NCBI GenBank assembly: GCA_964400875.1
Contig: CAYNWK010000003.1
Coordinates: 1 to 64,000 of the forward strand
DNA length: 64,000 nucleotides
Direction of reading: 5' to 3'
Origin: CAYNWK01 sp964400875
GTDB taxonomy: Bacteria > Chloroflexota > Anaerolineae > Anaerolineales > UBA4823
The notes beneath the pieces are model-generated. The model saw only the letters and a list, made by a program, of their open reading frames with translations. It did not search any database and had not been told where the DNA came from. Below are positions 27,535 through 36,222 of this stretch, piece after piece. How positions within the stretch are numbered: position 1 is the stretch's first letter; the number at the start of each line of letters is the position of its first letter. Both the position numbers and the translations under genes were made by a program.

Positions 27535-29562
27535 ATGAAATCCTTCAAATCCTTGATAGCTTTCCTCATATTGGCCTTTGTGCTGTCCGCCTGCGCGGGC
27601 GCTCAGTCCAGTCCCAACACCGGCGCACCCTCCCCGGCAAGCGAAACGGCGACTACAGTCCCGCCGACAGCGACCCCGACCCAAACCCAAACTCAAACTC
27701 AAACTCAAACCCCACCGACCGCCACCCCCGAGGGCCTGTGGATCAGCCTGTCGCCGGATGCCGGTGAGGCGGGCGCGGTGGTGCAGGTCCAGGGCTACCT
27801 CCCCGGCGGTCCCGCGGTGGAAGAAGCGGCGCAGGACGCCTCGCTGACCAGCGCCACGCTGTGCTGGGGCGGCTGCCTGGACGGCCTGACTTTCGTGGAC
27901 CAGCCGTTGACCTGGTCGGAGAGCGACCCGGGCCATTTCACCGCCAGCCTCAACGTACCCGTCAGCCCCTATCTCAGCGCGGACGGACCGATGCCGCTGA
28001 CCCCCGGTAAGTACCCGGTCGGGATCCAATGCCTGGGAGTTGTGGAGGGCTGCGCACTGGAGGAAGCCCAGGCCAGCACAGTATTTGAGCTGACCGGGCC
28101 GGCTCCGGCACGCTGCTCCGAAGGCGCTCCCTGCGCCAAGCTGGCCTTCTCCCCGGAGCAGGCGGCACCGGGCGCTCCGGTACAGGTGTCGGGTTGGGCG
28201 CCCCTGGTCGAGGTGTTGGGAGGTCAGCCGTTTGGTTATTCGCTCGTGCTGCTCCCCGAGTCCGCTGCGGACCAGCCGCTGAATCTCGGACAGCTGGACC
28301 AGGCACTGGACGGCTCGTTGAGCGGAACCTTCCAGGCGCCCCAGCAGCTGCCCGGGATCGGCCTGTTAGCGCCCGGCAGCTATACCCTGGCGCTGCAGGC
28401 CTTCCGCCCGCAGACTGCCGGGTCGATCACCCTGGCGCCAACGCCTTTTGAAATCACAGCGGGGTTGAGCTGGTCCGACCTGAATTTGGGCGGCCCGCTG
28501 TGGGTCGAGCCCAGCGCCAGCCTGGTGGAGCCTTTTACGCTGGCGGTCGATCCGGGTGAGCCCCAGCATCTGGCTTACTGCGTGCCCGGCGCGATCCGCG
28601 TTACCGCGGACGGCGGCGCCAGCTGGGCCAGCATACCCACCGGGCCGGTGGCCGAGCTGGCAGCCGGGAGCGATTACCCGCTCTTCACCGGCGGCGATCC
28701 CGGCGAGGCGGCCTGCGCCAGCGTTACGCTGGATCCCCTGCATCCGAACAGTTTTTACGCCGTGTTCGAAACCCAAAATGCGAACTTTGGCGCGCCGCCC
28801 GTGTTCTTCCACGGGTTCGCCACCGCCAACCGCGGCGAGACCTGGCAGGCCCTCCCCGAGCCCTCGGCGGATCTGATCGAAGGTTTCGGCGGCTTCTGGT
28901 CGGATCGCACGGGCCTCGTCGAGGCCCTGTTCAGCCTGCCCGGTTTCGACCCGGCGCAGGCCGATGCTGCCACCGTTATCCGGACTACGGACGGCGGCCA
29001 GACCTGGAAATCGGACGCCGGGCTGAGCTGCCCGCTCGACGGAGCGTGCCTGCGCTGGGGGCCGGCTCCAGGGTCGATCCCGGGGATGGGTTCGCCTTTG
29101 CCTCAGCCTGTGCTCTACTCCGCGGACGGCGGCCAGACCTGGAACGATACGGGCCTAACGGCCGAGCTGCGCCTGCCCGGCAGCGAATTGGCAGTCTTTG
29201 CGGACCAGCGCGCCCTGCTGTTAACTACCGGTGGTGATTATCCCGTGCGGCTCACGGAGGATGGCGGCCAGTCCTGGCAGGTGGTCAATTTGCCTGCGCC
29301 GCCCAGAGACCCGGGAGATTTCCCCTTCTTCCAGGGCTTGAAGATTCTGGCGGACGGGCGCTTGCTGGCGCCGTCCGCGGACGGAAGCAGCTGGCTGCTG
29401 CTCTCCCCAGGAGGGGAGGCCTGGTGCCCCGTCGCCGGCGCCGAACTGCCGCCCCCGCCGATACAGCCGCGCCTGGCCGGACAGCAACTCTGGTGGCTGG
29501 ACCCGGCCAGCGGCGAGCCGCAGCACATAGCCCTGCCCCAGGTGGCTTGCGCCAGCCCTTGA
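27535..29562 (+). CDS. exported lipoprotein with sialidase-type Asp-box repeats
   Basis: A 675-aa lipoprotein: signal MKSFKSLIAFLILAF with lipobox LSACAG, then a Ser/Thr/Pro and TQTQTQ linker. The central region (about 60-310) has two Ig-like or beta-sandwich stretches; the C-terminal half has Asp-box-like motifs TADGGASW, TTDGGQTW, SADGGQTW and TEDGGQSW, marks of beta-propellers of the BNR/sortilin/photosynthesis-stability-factor type. No sialidase active-site residues stand out. It may bind polysaccharide or protein at the cell surface. ATG 27535 is chosen because the lipoprotein signal begins there; the frame is open from a TTG at 27514. Confidence 0.75.
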   Translation: MKSFKSLIAFLILAFVLSACAGAQSSPNTGAPSPASETATTVPPTATPTQTQTQTQTQTPPTATPEGLWISLSPDAGEAGAVVQVQGYLPGGPAVEEAAQDASLTSATLCWGGCLDGLTFVDQPLTWSESDPGHFTASLNVPVSPYLSADGPMPLTPGKYPVGIQCLGVVEGCALEEAQASTVFELTGPAPARCSEGAPCAKLAFSPEQAAPGAPVQVSGWAPLVEVLGGQPFGYSLVLLPESAADQPLNLGQLDQALDGSLSGTFQAPQQLPGIGLLAPGSYTLALQAFRPQTAGSITLAPTPFEITAGLSWSDLNLGGPLWVEPSASLVEPFTLAVDPGEPQHLAYCVPGAIRVTADGGASWASIPTGPVAELAAGSDYPLFTGGDPGEAACASVTLDPLHPNSFYAVFETQNANFGAPPVFFHGFATANRGETWQALPEPSADLIEGFGGFWSDRTGLVEALFSLPGFDPAQADAATVIRTTDGGQTWKSDAGLSCPLDGACLRWGPAPGSIPGMGSPLPQPVLYSADGGQTWNDTGLTAELRLPGSELAVFADQRALLLTTGGDYPVRLTEDGGQSWQVVNLPAPPRDPGDFPFFQGLKILADGRLLAPSADGSSWLLLSPGGEAWCPVAGAELPPPPIQPRLAGQQLWWLDPASGEPQHIALPQVACASP

Positions 29563-29592
29563 ACGGTATTTTCTTTAGATCCTCAACGACCT

Positions 29593-29625
29593 CCGGTCGG
29601 AGTCTGGCAGCTCCGACCGGTTTTT
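29593..29625 (+). terminator. rho-independent terminator of the lipoprotein gene
   Basis: CCGGTCGGAG and CTCCGACCGG pair perfectly around an 8-nt loop and are followed by TTTTT. It lies 30 bp after the stop. Confidence 0.85.
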
Positions 29626-29771
29626 CGTTAATCGCCGTTCAGGAACAATGGACTCACAAACGTTTACTTCTTTCTCAGGACGGCTGTCCTTATAGAGATA
29701 AATATCCTCTGGAAAGGTGATTAAAGTCACTGAGACGAAAATTCCTTCTACTGTATCATTTGGTCACTTAC

Positions 29772-29786
29772 TGCAAATGATTCGCA
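29772..29786 (+). promoter_or_regulatory. candidate Fur box ahead of the fur-feo operon
   Basis: TGCAAAT-G-ATTCGCA has the 7-1-7 layout of Fur-family boxes (consensus TGATAATNATTATCA), matching TG, AAT, ATT and CA. It lies 75 bp upstream of the fur start. Upstream, TATCAT at about 29755 could be a -10 box, which the bound repressor would just miss or cover downstream. Confidence 0.5.
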
Positions 29787-29861
29787 ATAACAGGGGATCG
29801 AGGCTGCTCCTGGCGGGACCATCCCACCGCCGCTAGCCCACGATCTTGGTGAGAAACCGGC

Positions 29862-30326
29862 ATGATCAATTTACTCGAACAGGCGCAACAACGATTGAAC
29901 GCAAGCGGCGGCCGCATGACCATCCAGCGGCAGCTGATCCTGGAAACCATCCAGGAGATGAGCGGGCACCCCACCGCCGAAGAGATCTACGAGCTGGTCC
30001 TGGCCCGCGACGACAGCCTGCACCTCTCCACGGTCTACCGCACCCTGCGCTGGCTGGAGAACGAAGGCCTGGTCACCTCCCGCCTGTTCGACGACGAACG
30101 CCGACAAGAACGTTTCGACCCGGCGCTGCCCAGCGAGCACTACCATTTCTTGTGCCAGAACTGCAAAACCGTGATCGAGTTCAATAATTTGCTGGTCAAT
30201 GCCATTAAAGCCCAGTTCGAGCTGCATTCGGGCGCTTACGTCGAGCAAGGCTCCGTGGTGCTGTACGGCCTGTGCCGCGAGTGCCGCCAGCTGCTCGCCG
30301 ACGATAAAACCCTCGCACTGGACTGA
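29862..30326 (+). CDS. fur: Fur-family metal-dependent repressor
   Basis: A 154-aa regulator with a winged-helix N-terminus (MTIQRQLILETIQEM, HPTAEEIYELVLARD, STVYRTLRWLENEGLV) and a dimer/metal domain with HYHFLCQNCK and CRECRQ, the two CxxC pairs of a structural zinc site. It leads an operon with feoB and feoA, so iron is the probable signal, although Zur or PerR cannot be excluded by sequence alone. A candidate Fur box upstream suggests autoregulation. Start ATG 29862; 13-bp spacing from the next gene. Confidence 0.9.
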   Translation: MINLLEQAQQRLNASGGRMTIQRQLILETIQEMSGHPTAEEIYELVLARDDSLHLSTVYRTLRWLENEGLVTSRLFDDERRQERFDPALPSEHYHFLCQNCKTVIEFNNLLVNAIKAQFELHSGAYVEQGSVVLYGLCRECRQLLADDKTLALD

Positions 30327-30338
30327 AGCAAAGCAAGC

Positions 30339-32312
30339 ATGCACTCTCACACTACCGCCTCGCTCGAGATCGACTCCGCCGGCAGCGCCGTCGCCCTGAT
30401 CGGGCATCCCAACGTAGGCAAATCGGTGATCTTCCAGCGCCTGACTGGACAGCACGCGGTCGTCTCCAACTACCCGGGCACCACGGTCGAGGTCACCCGC
30501 GGCGCGACGCGAGCCCCGGCCGAATTCGAGCTGATCGATACGCCCGGCGTGATCGCCTTCCCACCGCACTCGGAGGACGAACAGGTCACCGAGCGCGTGC
30601 TGCTCGACGAGCCGCTCAAAGCCGTCTTGCAGGTCGGCGACGGCAAGAACCTGCGCCGCACCTTGCTGCTCACCGTGCAGCTCGCCGAGATGGGGCTGCC
30701 CCTGGTGCTGGCCTTGAACATGATGGACGAGGCCGGCGCGCGCGGCATCCGGGTGAACCAGGCGCTGCTCGCCGAGCACCTGGCCCTGCCGGTCGTGCCG
30801 ACCATCGCCACGCGCGGCCAGGGCATCGAGGAACTGTCCGCCAGGCTGGCATCCGCAGGAGCTCCCAGTTTTCGCTTGCAGTACGCCCCCGAGATCGAAG
30901 CCGCGCTGGCTGCTATTTGTCTGCGCCTGCCGGCTGCGCCGATTGCGTCGCGGGCTATGGCTTTGCTGTGGCTGAGCGCCGACCCGGTCGCTGAAGAATG
31001 GCTGCGCGCCCGCATGGACGGATCCGCCTACCAGGAATTGGTCGCCCGGCGCGCCGCTCTGCAGCTGTCCTTTCACGACCCGCTCCCGGCCGTGATCCAG
31101 CAGACCCGCCTGGACTTCGCCGGGCAGGTCGCCGACGCCGTCGTGGTGGAGAATGGTGCAGGCCGGCGCAGCTTCTCCACCTGGCTGGGACGCCAGACGA
31201 CCCACCCGGTCTGGGGCCTGGTGGTGCTCGCTATCGTGCTCTACGGACTGTACTGGTTCGTGGGCGTGTTCGGCGCTGGGACCCTGGTTGGCGCGTTGGA
31301 GCAGAAACTCTTCGGCGGATGGCTCAACCCTATCATTACGGCGTGGGTCCAGCGCATCGCACCGGCGCCCTGGATTGCAGAAGCGCTGATCGGGGATTAC
31401 GGCCTGTGGTCCATGGGCATGACCTACGCCCTGGCCTTGATACTGCCCATCGTGACCACTTTCTTCCTGGCTTTCGGAGTAATGGAAGATTCTGGCTATT
31501 TGCCGCGGCTGGCCGCGTTGAGCAACCGCGCCTTCCAGGCCCTTGGCCTGAACGGCAAGGCGGTGCTGCCCATGGTGCTTGGGTTGGGCTGCGTGACCAT
31601 GGCGACCCTGACCACCCGTGTGCTGGAGAGCAAGCGCGAGCGCATGCTGGTCATCCTGCTTTTAGCTCTGGCGGTGCCTTGCTCAGCTCAGCTGGGCGTG
31701 GTCATGGGGATGTTGGCGGGGATCTCGCTCACCGCTACCCTGATCTGGGGCGGGGTCGTCACGCTGGTCTTGCTGGCAGTCGGCTGGCTGGCGGCAAAAT
31801 TGGTGCCCGGGGAGCGCACCCAGCTACTGATCGAACTACCGCCTCTACGTCTACCCCTATTCTCCAACGTGGTGATCAAAACGCTGGCGCGGCTGGAATG
31901 GTATTTGAAAGAGGTCGTCCCGCTGTTCCTGCTGGGCACTTTCCTGATGTTTCTGTTCGACCAGCTCGGGCTGCTCGAGCGGCTGATCCGCCTGGGGGAA
32001 CCGCTGGTCGCCGGCTGGCTGGGCCTGCCGGTGGAAGCCAGCGCCGCTTTCTTGATGGGCTTCATGCGCCGCGATTTCGGCGCCACCGGCCTGTTCGTCA
32101 TGGAAGCCCAAGGCTTGCTCACGCCCCTGCAAGTGGTGGTCGCCATGGTGACCGTGACCTTGTTCGTGCCCTGTGTGGCCAGCGTGTTCATGATCGCCAA
32201 GGAGCGCAGCTGGCGCACTGCGCTGGGGATCTCGGCTCTGATTTTCCCCCTGGCGTTCCTCGTGGGCGGCTTGCTGCAACGCGGCTTGACGTGGATCGGA
32301 TGGGGTTTTTGA
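30339..32312 (+). CDS. feoB: ferrous iron transport protein B
   Basis: A 657-aa Fe2+ transporter. The N-terminal G domain has GHPNVGKS (G1), YPGTTVEV (G2), DTPG (G3) and LNMMDEA (G4). The C-terminal half carries the two Gate motifs and core membrane helices (LPMVLGLGCVTMATLT and LLALAVPCSAQLGVV with the conserved Cys). It moves ferrous iron into the cell under low oxygen. Length is slightly below the usual 700-770. Operon: fur upstream, a Cys-rich small protein and feoA downstream, one to 13 bp apart. Confidence 0.95.
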   Translation: MHSHTTASLEIDSAGSAVALIGHPNVGKSVIFQRLTGQHAVVSNYPGTTVEVTRGATRAPAEFELIDTPGVIAFPPHSEDEQVTERVLLDEPLKAVLQVGDGKNLRRTLLLTVQLAEMGLPLVLALNMMDEAGARGIRVNQALLAEHLALPVVPTIATRGQGIEELSARLASAGAPSFRLQYAPEIEAALAAICLRLPAAPIASRAMALLWLSADPVAEEWLRARMDGSAYQELVARRAALQLSFHDPLPAVIQQTRLDFAGQVADAVVVENGAGRRSFSTWLGRQTTHPVWGLVVLAIVLYGLYWFVGVFGAGTLVGALEQKLFGGWLNPIITAWVQRIAPAPWIAEALIGDYGLWSMGMTYALALILPIVTTFFLAFGVMEDSGYLPRLAALSNRAFQALGLNGKAVLPMVLGLGCVTMATLTTRVLESKRERMLVILLLALAVPCSAQLGVVMGMLAGISLTATLIWGGVVTLVLLAVGWLAAKLVPGERTQLLIELPPLRLPLFSNVVIKTLARLEWYLKEVVPLFLLGTFLMFLFDQLGLLERLIRLGEPLVAGWLGLPVEASAAFLMGFMRRDFGATGLFVMEAQGLLTPLQVVVAMVTVTLFVPCVASVFMIAKERSWRTALGISALIFPLAFLVGGLLQRGLTWIGWGF

Positions 32313-32313
32313 T

Positions 32314-32541
32314 ATGCAAACTACTCTCTTGACCTGCCCGATCTGCGGGCACACTTTTGACCCCCAAAGCAACCGCGCTTGCCAGTCCTGCCCCTTTCAG
32401 AAGGGCTGCGGCTTGGTCTGCTGCCCGGCGTGCGGCTTTGAAATGGTGGACGCCAGCCAATCTGTGCTGGCCCGCATCGCCTCCCGCCTGTTTGCGCAAT
32501 TGAACGTGGACGCCGATCTCCCCTCGGATCATGGAGCTTAA
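32314..32541 (+). CDS. FeoB-associated Cys-rich small protein
   Basis: A 75-aa protein with nine Cys: CPIC near residue 8, then CQSCP, KGCGLVCCPACG. This forms one or two zinc-ribbon-like or Fe-binding sites. Small proteins of this design are frequently encoded between feoB and feoA, so it probably binds iron or assists the transporter; the mechanism is unknown. One base separates it from feoB and three from feoA. Confidence 0.75.
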   Translation: MQTTLLTCPICGHTFDPQSNRACQSCPFQKGCGLVCCPACGFEMVDASQSVLARIASRLFAQLNVDADLPSDHGA

Positions 32542-32544
32542 GGC

Positions 32545-32925
32545 ATGGCTTTCTTCAACCGGTATCGCAGACGAAGCAAACGAAACCGCAACCACCGGCA
32601 CCGCGCTCAAGGCCGACGGGAGCGCCCCTGCGAACGACAAGGCTGTCCCCCGGTAGAGCTCAACCTGGGAGGAGAGAACACCCTGGCTAACGTCCGGCCT
32701 GGCGGGCGAGCTATGGTGGTGGGTTTTTGTGAGCGCATGAACCCGGAAAGGCGCGCCCATCTGCAAGCCTACGGGCTGGCGCCCGGGCGAGCCGTGCAGG
32801 TGGTCCAGCAATCCCCCGTAACCGTCGTGCAGGTCGATCACACCGAGCTGGCCCTGGAGGTGGGGCTGGCATGTGGGGTTTATGTGAACGAACCGGCAGT
32901 TGAGGTCGTGAATAGGAGGGATTAA
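32545..32925 (+). CDS. feoA: FeoA family protein with basic N-terminal extension
   Basis: A 126-aa protein. Residues 50-123 form the SH3-like FeoA domain (LANVRPGGRAMVVGF, AHLQAYGLAPGRAVQV, VEVVNR). The first 40 residues are unusual: very rich in Arg/Lys/His (RYRRRSKRNRNHRHR) followed by CERQGC. FeoA is thought to interact with the cytoplasmic side of FeoB. The extension may bind RNA, membrane lipids or metal; this is inference. It overlaps the convergent CDF gene by 4 bp. Confidence 0.87.
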   Translation: MAFFNRYRRRSKRNRNHRHRAQGRRERPCERQGCPPVELNLGGENTLANVRPGGRAMVVGFCERMNPERRAHLQAYGLAPGRAVQVVQQSPVTVVQVDHTELALEVGLACGVYVNEPAVEVVNRRD

Positions 32926-34367
32926 TTTGTGGAAGGTTTCTCCGGCGGTTCCAGGTGAACGGAGACCTCCGCGGCCGGTTCGAGCCGCCGGCTGAGCTCG
33001 CGTTCCAGCGTCGTCGCCAGCTCGTGCGCTTCGGTCATCGGCGTCTCCGGCGCCAACGTGCATTCCAGCGAGATAAATAAATTCCCGTTTTCGGCCGGGT
33101 CGCGGCGCACGACCAGATTGTGCGGGTTGCGTAAAGCCGGCAGGTCCGCCAGGATGCGGTCGATCTCCTGGCGGATGTTTTCTTTTAAGGTCTCGGAGGC
33201 CAGGTCAACTTCCTGGACGTCCGTGCTGGCCAGTTCGATGTGGGTGTGGACGTAGTTGAACTGCGGCAGCCGGTCCCGGACGGCGCGCTCGAAGCGGTCA
33301 ACCAGCGCATGGGCGTCGCCCAGATTCATCTGCGGGTCCACGCCGACGTGCAGTTCGGCGGTCAGGACTCCACCCATGGAGTGCACCCAGGCCTCGTGCA
33401 CCACCAGCCCGTGCTCCGCGGCGGCGTGACGCAGGGTGGCGAACAAGTCGGCGGCGTCGCTGGGGGAAGCGCGCTGCGCTTCCAGGTGCACGGTCACGTC
33501 GGTGACCTCGTCCAATTCCAGCAAACGGCGTCGGACCTCGTCGGCGATAGCGTTGGCTTCCTGCAGGCTGTTGTCCGGGGCGACCTGTAAGTGCAGGTCC
33601 ACGGCGGCGCTGCCGCGCGCCCCGCGGCTGCGCACCCGGTGGAAGGATTCCACACCTTTGACGTCGCCGACCACCCGGGCGATCTCTTGCGGGTCTACGG
33701 CGGCCTGATCCACCAGCACGGGCAGGGTCTCTCGCAGCACATCCACCCCGATCTTGGCGATCACCAGCGCCACCACGCCCGCCAGAAGGGCGTCGGCCTG
33801 ATCGATGCCCAGCGCCAGCAGCCCCAACCCGCCCAGAACAGATAGCGAAACCAGGATGCTTGCCCGGGTGTGCAGGGCGTCGGCGATCAGCACCTCGCTG
33901 TTCATTCGGCGGCCGGCGCGCAGCTCGTAGAAGCTGGTGCCCGCCTGAATGGCGATCGAAGCCAGGAGCGCCGCCAGCGTCCACAGGTTGACCTCCGGGA
34001 TGGTTCCAGTGGCCAGGCGCTCCCAGGCGCTGACCAGCAGCTGCCAGGCGGTCAGGAAGAGCAGCACGGCGATGCTCAGCGCAGCGACGGTTTCGAACTT
34101 GCGGTGGCCGTAGGGGTGTTCGGCGTCCGGCGGTTTGCCGGCGATGTACAGTCCGGCCAGCCCGATCACGTTAGACACGCCGTCGAACAGGCTGTCCAGC
34201 CCGTCGGCGACGACGCTGAGCGCGCCTGTGGAGATCCCGGCGGCAAGTTTGATCGCCGTGGCGGCGAAATTGAGCAGCATGGTGATCGCCAGGACGCGGC
34301 GGATGCCGCCGATGTCGCGCTTCTCGGTGTTGAAATACCCGGCGTCGGTCCAGTCGAATCGGGTCAT
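32922..34367 (-). CDS. cation diffusion facilitator (CDF) family metal exporter with triple C-terminal domain
   Basis: A 481-aa CDF protein. The six-helix membrane part spans about 25-215, with the metal-site region VADGLDSLFDGVSNV and YGHRKFETVAAL. After it come three consecutive copies of the cytoplasmic dimerisation fold: GVESFHRVRSRGARG, LVVHEAWVHSMGGVL, LVVRRDPAENGNLFI. Ordinary CDF proteins have one. It exports zinc, iron or other divalent ions. Convergent with feoA, so Fe(II) export is possible but not shown. Confidence 0.9.
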   Translation of the reverse strand: MTRFDWTDAGYFNTEKRDIGGIRRVLAITMLLNFAATAIKLAAGISTGALSVVADGLDSLFDGVSNVIGLAGLYIAGKPPDAEHPYGHRKFETVAALSIAVLLFLTAWQLLVSAWERLATGTIPEVNLWTLAALLASIAIQAGTSFYELRAGRRMNSEVLIADALHTRASILVSLSVLGGLGLLALGIDQADALLAGVVALVIAKIGVDVLRETLPVLVDQAAVDPQEIARVVGDVKGVESFHRVRSRGARGSAAVDLHLQVAPDNSLQEANAIADEVRRRLLELDEVTDVTVHLEAQRASPSDAADLFATLRHAAAEHGLVVHEAWVHSMGGVLTAELHVGVDPQMNLGDAHALVDRFERAVRDRLPQFNYVHTHIELASTDVQEVDLASETLKENIRQEIDRILADLPALRNPHNLVVRRDPAENGNLFISLECTLAPETPMTEAHELATTLERELSRRLEPAAEVSVHLEPPEKPSTN

Positions 34368-34409
34368 AAAGCCCCTGGTTCCCCTGTAAATTGCGTAATT
34401 TTTAACTTT

Positions 34410-34686
34410 TAGGGCTTACGCATTGAGGGAAGAAAGGGGGTGTTTGGGCGGGCGAAGCCCGCCCCCACAACCCCCAAATACCCGGCAAAAGCCGAAAAAC
34501 CAAACAAAATAAAATTAAAAACAACGAAAACGAAAACCANNNNNNNNNNACCGCCGGGGGGCCCCTTTTTTTTTGGTTATTTTTTATTTTTTGGGGTTTT
34601 CGTTTTGGGGTCTTTTGGGGGGGTGTGGGGGGGGCCGCCCCCCCCCCCAACACCCCCAATTTCCCGGAGAACTGCGTAACTCCTAA
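34410..34686. repeat. palindromic TIR element interrupted by an assembly gap and low-quality sequence
   Basis: Left end TAGGGCTTACGCATTGAGGG (R arm, 34410 on) and right end TTTCCCGGAGAACTGCG followed by TAACTCCTA (L arm) are the two ends of one element. The centre is expanded to about 200 bp of A-rich then G/T-rich low-complexity sequence around ten N (34540-34549). The two sides look like corrupted mirror images, as if reads failed inside a strong hairpin. No real gene lies here. Confidence 0.7.
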
Positions 34687-34739
34687 AGATATTATATTTC
34701 AAGCCACGGAATCGATCTCCCTCACTATACTTGAAGGTT

Positions 34740-34815
34740 TATAATGGCGCGCATCACAGCCGGTCGAATAATGGGGCTGTTTGGATGAGTGTGTTTCATC
34801 CAAACAGCCCTGTTT
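34740..34815 (+). promoter_or_regulatory. mgtE leader: -10 box and strong terminator-like hairpin
   Basis: TATAAT (34740-34745) is a likely -10 box without an obvious -35. A 15-bp perfect stem follows: GGGCTGTTTGGATGA (34774-34788) and TCATCCAAACAGCCC (34796-34810) with a 7-nt loop, then TGTTTTCC. The hairpin lies between promoter and mgtE ATG (34870), the layout of a transcription attenuator. I do not recognise an M-box. Confidence 0.5.
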
Positions 34816-34869
34816 TCCTGTGAGGCTGTGTACCCCTATCCATAACTTTCTGGAAAGCGACAAATTGCC

Positions 34870-36219
34870 ATGGAACAGAGATTGATCGATGATGCCCTGG
34901 AGCGATTGAAAGTCCTGCTCGAACAGGATCATTTCAAGGAAGCCGCGGATTTAATCGAGGAGCTGCGCCCGGCCGACCAGGCCGAATTGTTTGAGAATCT
35001 GGAAACTGATTTTCAGAAAGCGCTGCTGGACCATATCGAGACCGAAGATATGGCCGATATCCTGGAGAAGATGGAGGAGCCCCAGGCGGTCGAGGTAACC
35101 CAACACCTCTCGGCCGAACAGATCGCCACCATCGCCGACCAGATGGAGCCGGACGAAGCCGCTGACCTGCTCGACGATCTACCGGACCAGGTCGCCACCA
35201 ACGTCCTGGCTGCCATGGAATCGGCGGAGGAAATTCGCCCGCTGATCCCTTACCCGGACGAATCCGCCGGCGGGTTGATGACGACCGACTATCTACCGCT
35301 ACGTGAGGAGATGACAGCCGGCGAAGCGCTGCAGGCCGTGCGCGACTGGGATATCGATACCGATTTGATCAATTATCTGTTTGTCACCGACCAGGAGAAC
35401 ATGCTTACTGGCGTGGTGTCCCTGCACCAGCTGTTTTTCAATCCCCCGGAAACCCTGCTGGCGGACCTGATGAAACGAGATGTGATCGCCGTCAACGCCT
35501 TCCAGGACCAGGAGGAGTGCGCCCGGGTGATCTCGCGCTACGACTTGCTGCTCCTGCCGGTCGTCGATCACCGCCAGCGGCTGATCGGCGTGATCACCAT
35601 CGACGATGTGCTGGACGTGCTGGTGGATGAAGCTTCCGAAGACATCCAGCGCATGGGCGCCAGCGAGCCGCTAGACGAACGCTATCTTTCCGCCGATATT
35701 TTCACCCTGGCGCGTAAGCGAGCCGTCTGGCTGCTGCTGCTCTTCGTGGCCGAGACTTTTACCGGCACGGTGCTGCGCCATTTCGAGTCCGAGCTACAGG
35801 CTGTTGTTGCACTATCTTTCTTCATCCCGCTGTTGATCGGCACCGGGGGCAACGCCGGTTCCCAGGCCGCCACCACCGTGATCCGCGCCATGGCGCTGCG
35901 GGAAGTACGCTTTCGCGATCTGGGGAAGGTGGTGGGCAAGGAAGTGACCCTGGCGATCCTCCTGGGTCTGTTCATCGGATTGGTAGGTTTTGGCCGCGCC
36001 CTGTTGTGGGGGGTAGGTCCTTCGTTCTCCCTGGTGGTCTCCGTAACGTTGATCGGCATCATCCTGTGGGCGAACGTCGTCGGTTCGGTGATCCCGATGC
36101 TCGCTCACCGCCTGCGCATCGACCCTACCGTGCTGTCGGCGCCTTTCGTCACCACCCTGGTTGACGCCACTGGTCTGTTCATCTACTTCACCATCGCCCG
36201 GATTTTGTTGGGTTTGTAA
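34870..36219 (+). CDS. mgtE: MgtE-type magnesium channel/transporter
   Basis: A 449-aa inner-membrane Mg2+ channel. Residues 1-130 form the helical N domain (DLIEELRPADQAELFE and AADLLDDLPDQ), 135-255 the CBS pair (MTTDYLPLREEMTAGEAL, DRHQRLIGVITIDD-like), and the last 165 the five membrane helices with the pore motif PLLIGTGGNAGSQAAT. The cytoplasmic domains sense Mg2+ and close the channel. Complete and of normal length. Its leader carries a promoter and a terminator-like hairpin. Confidence 0.95.
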   Translation: MEQRLIDDALERLKVLLEQDHFKEAADLIEELRPADQAELFENLETDFQKALLDHIETEDMADILEKMEEPQAVEVTQHLSAEQIATIADQMEPDEAADLLDDLPDQVATNVLAAMESAEEIRPLIPYPDESAGGLMTTDYLPLREEMTAGEALQAVRDWDIDTDLINYLFVTDQENMLTGVVSLHQLFFNPPETLLADLMKRDVIAVNAFQDQEECARVISRYDLLLLPVVDHRQRLIGVITIDDVLDVLVDEASEDIQRMGASEPLDERYLSADIFTLARKRAVWLLLLFVAETFTGTVLRHFESELQAVVALSFFIPLLIGTGGNAGSQAATTVIRAMALREVRFRDLGKVVGKEVTLAILLGLFIGLVGFGRALLWGVGPSFSLVVSVTLIGIILWANVVGSVIPMLAHRLRIDPTVLSAPFVTTLVDATGLFIYFTIARILLGL

Positions 36220-36222
36220 GGC

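Noticed and set aside
34402..34679. Two short frames crossing the ten-N gap
   Set aside because: Homopolymer-rich translations of the corrupted repeat.
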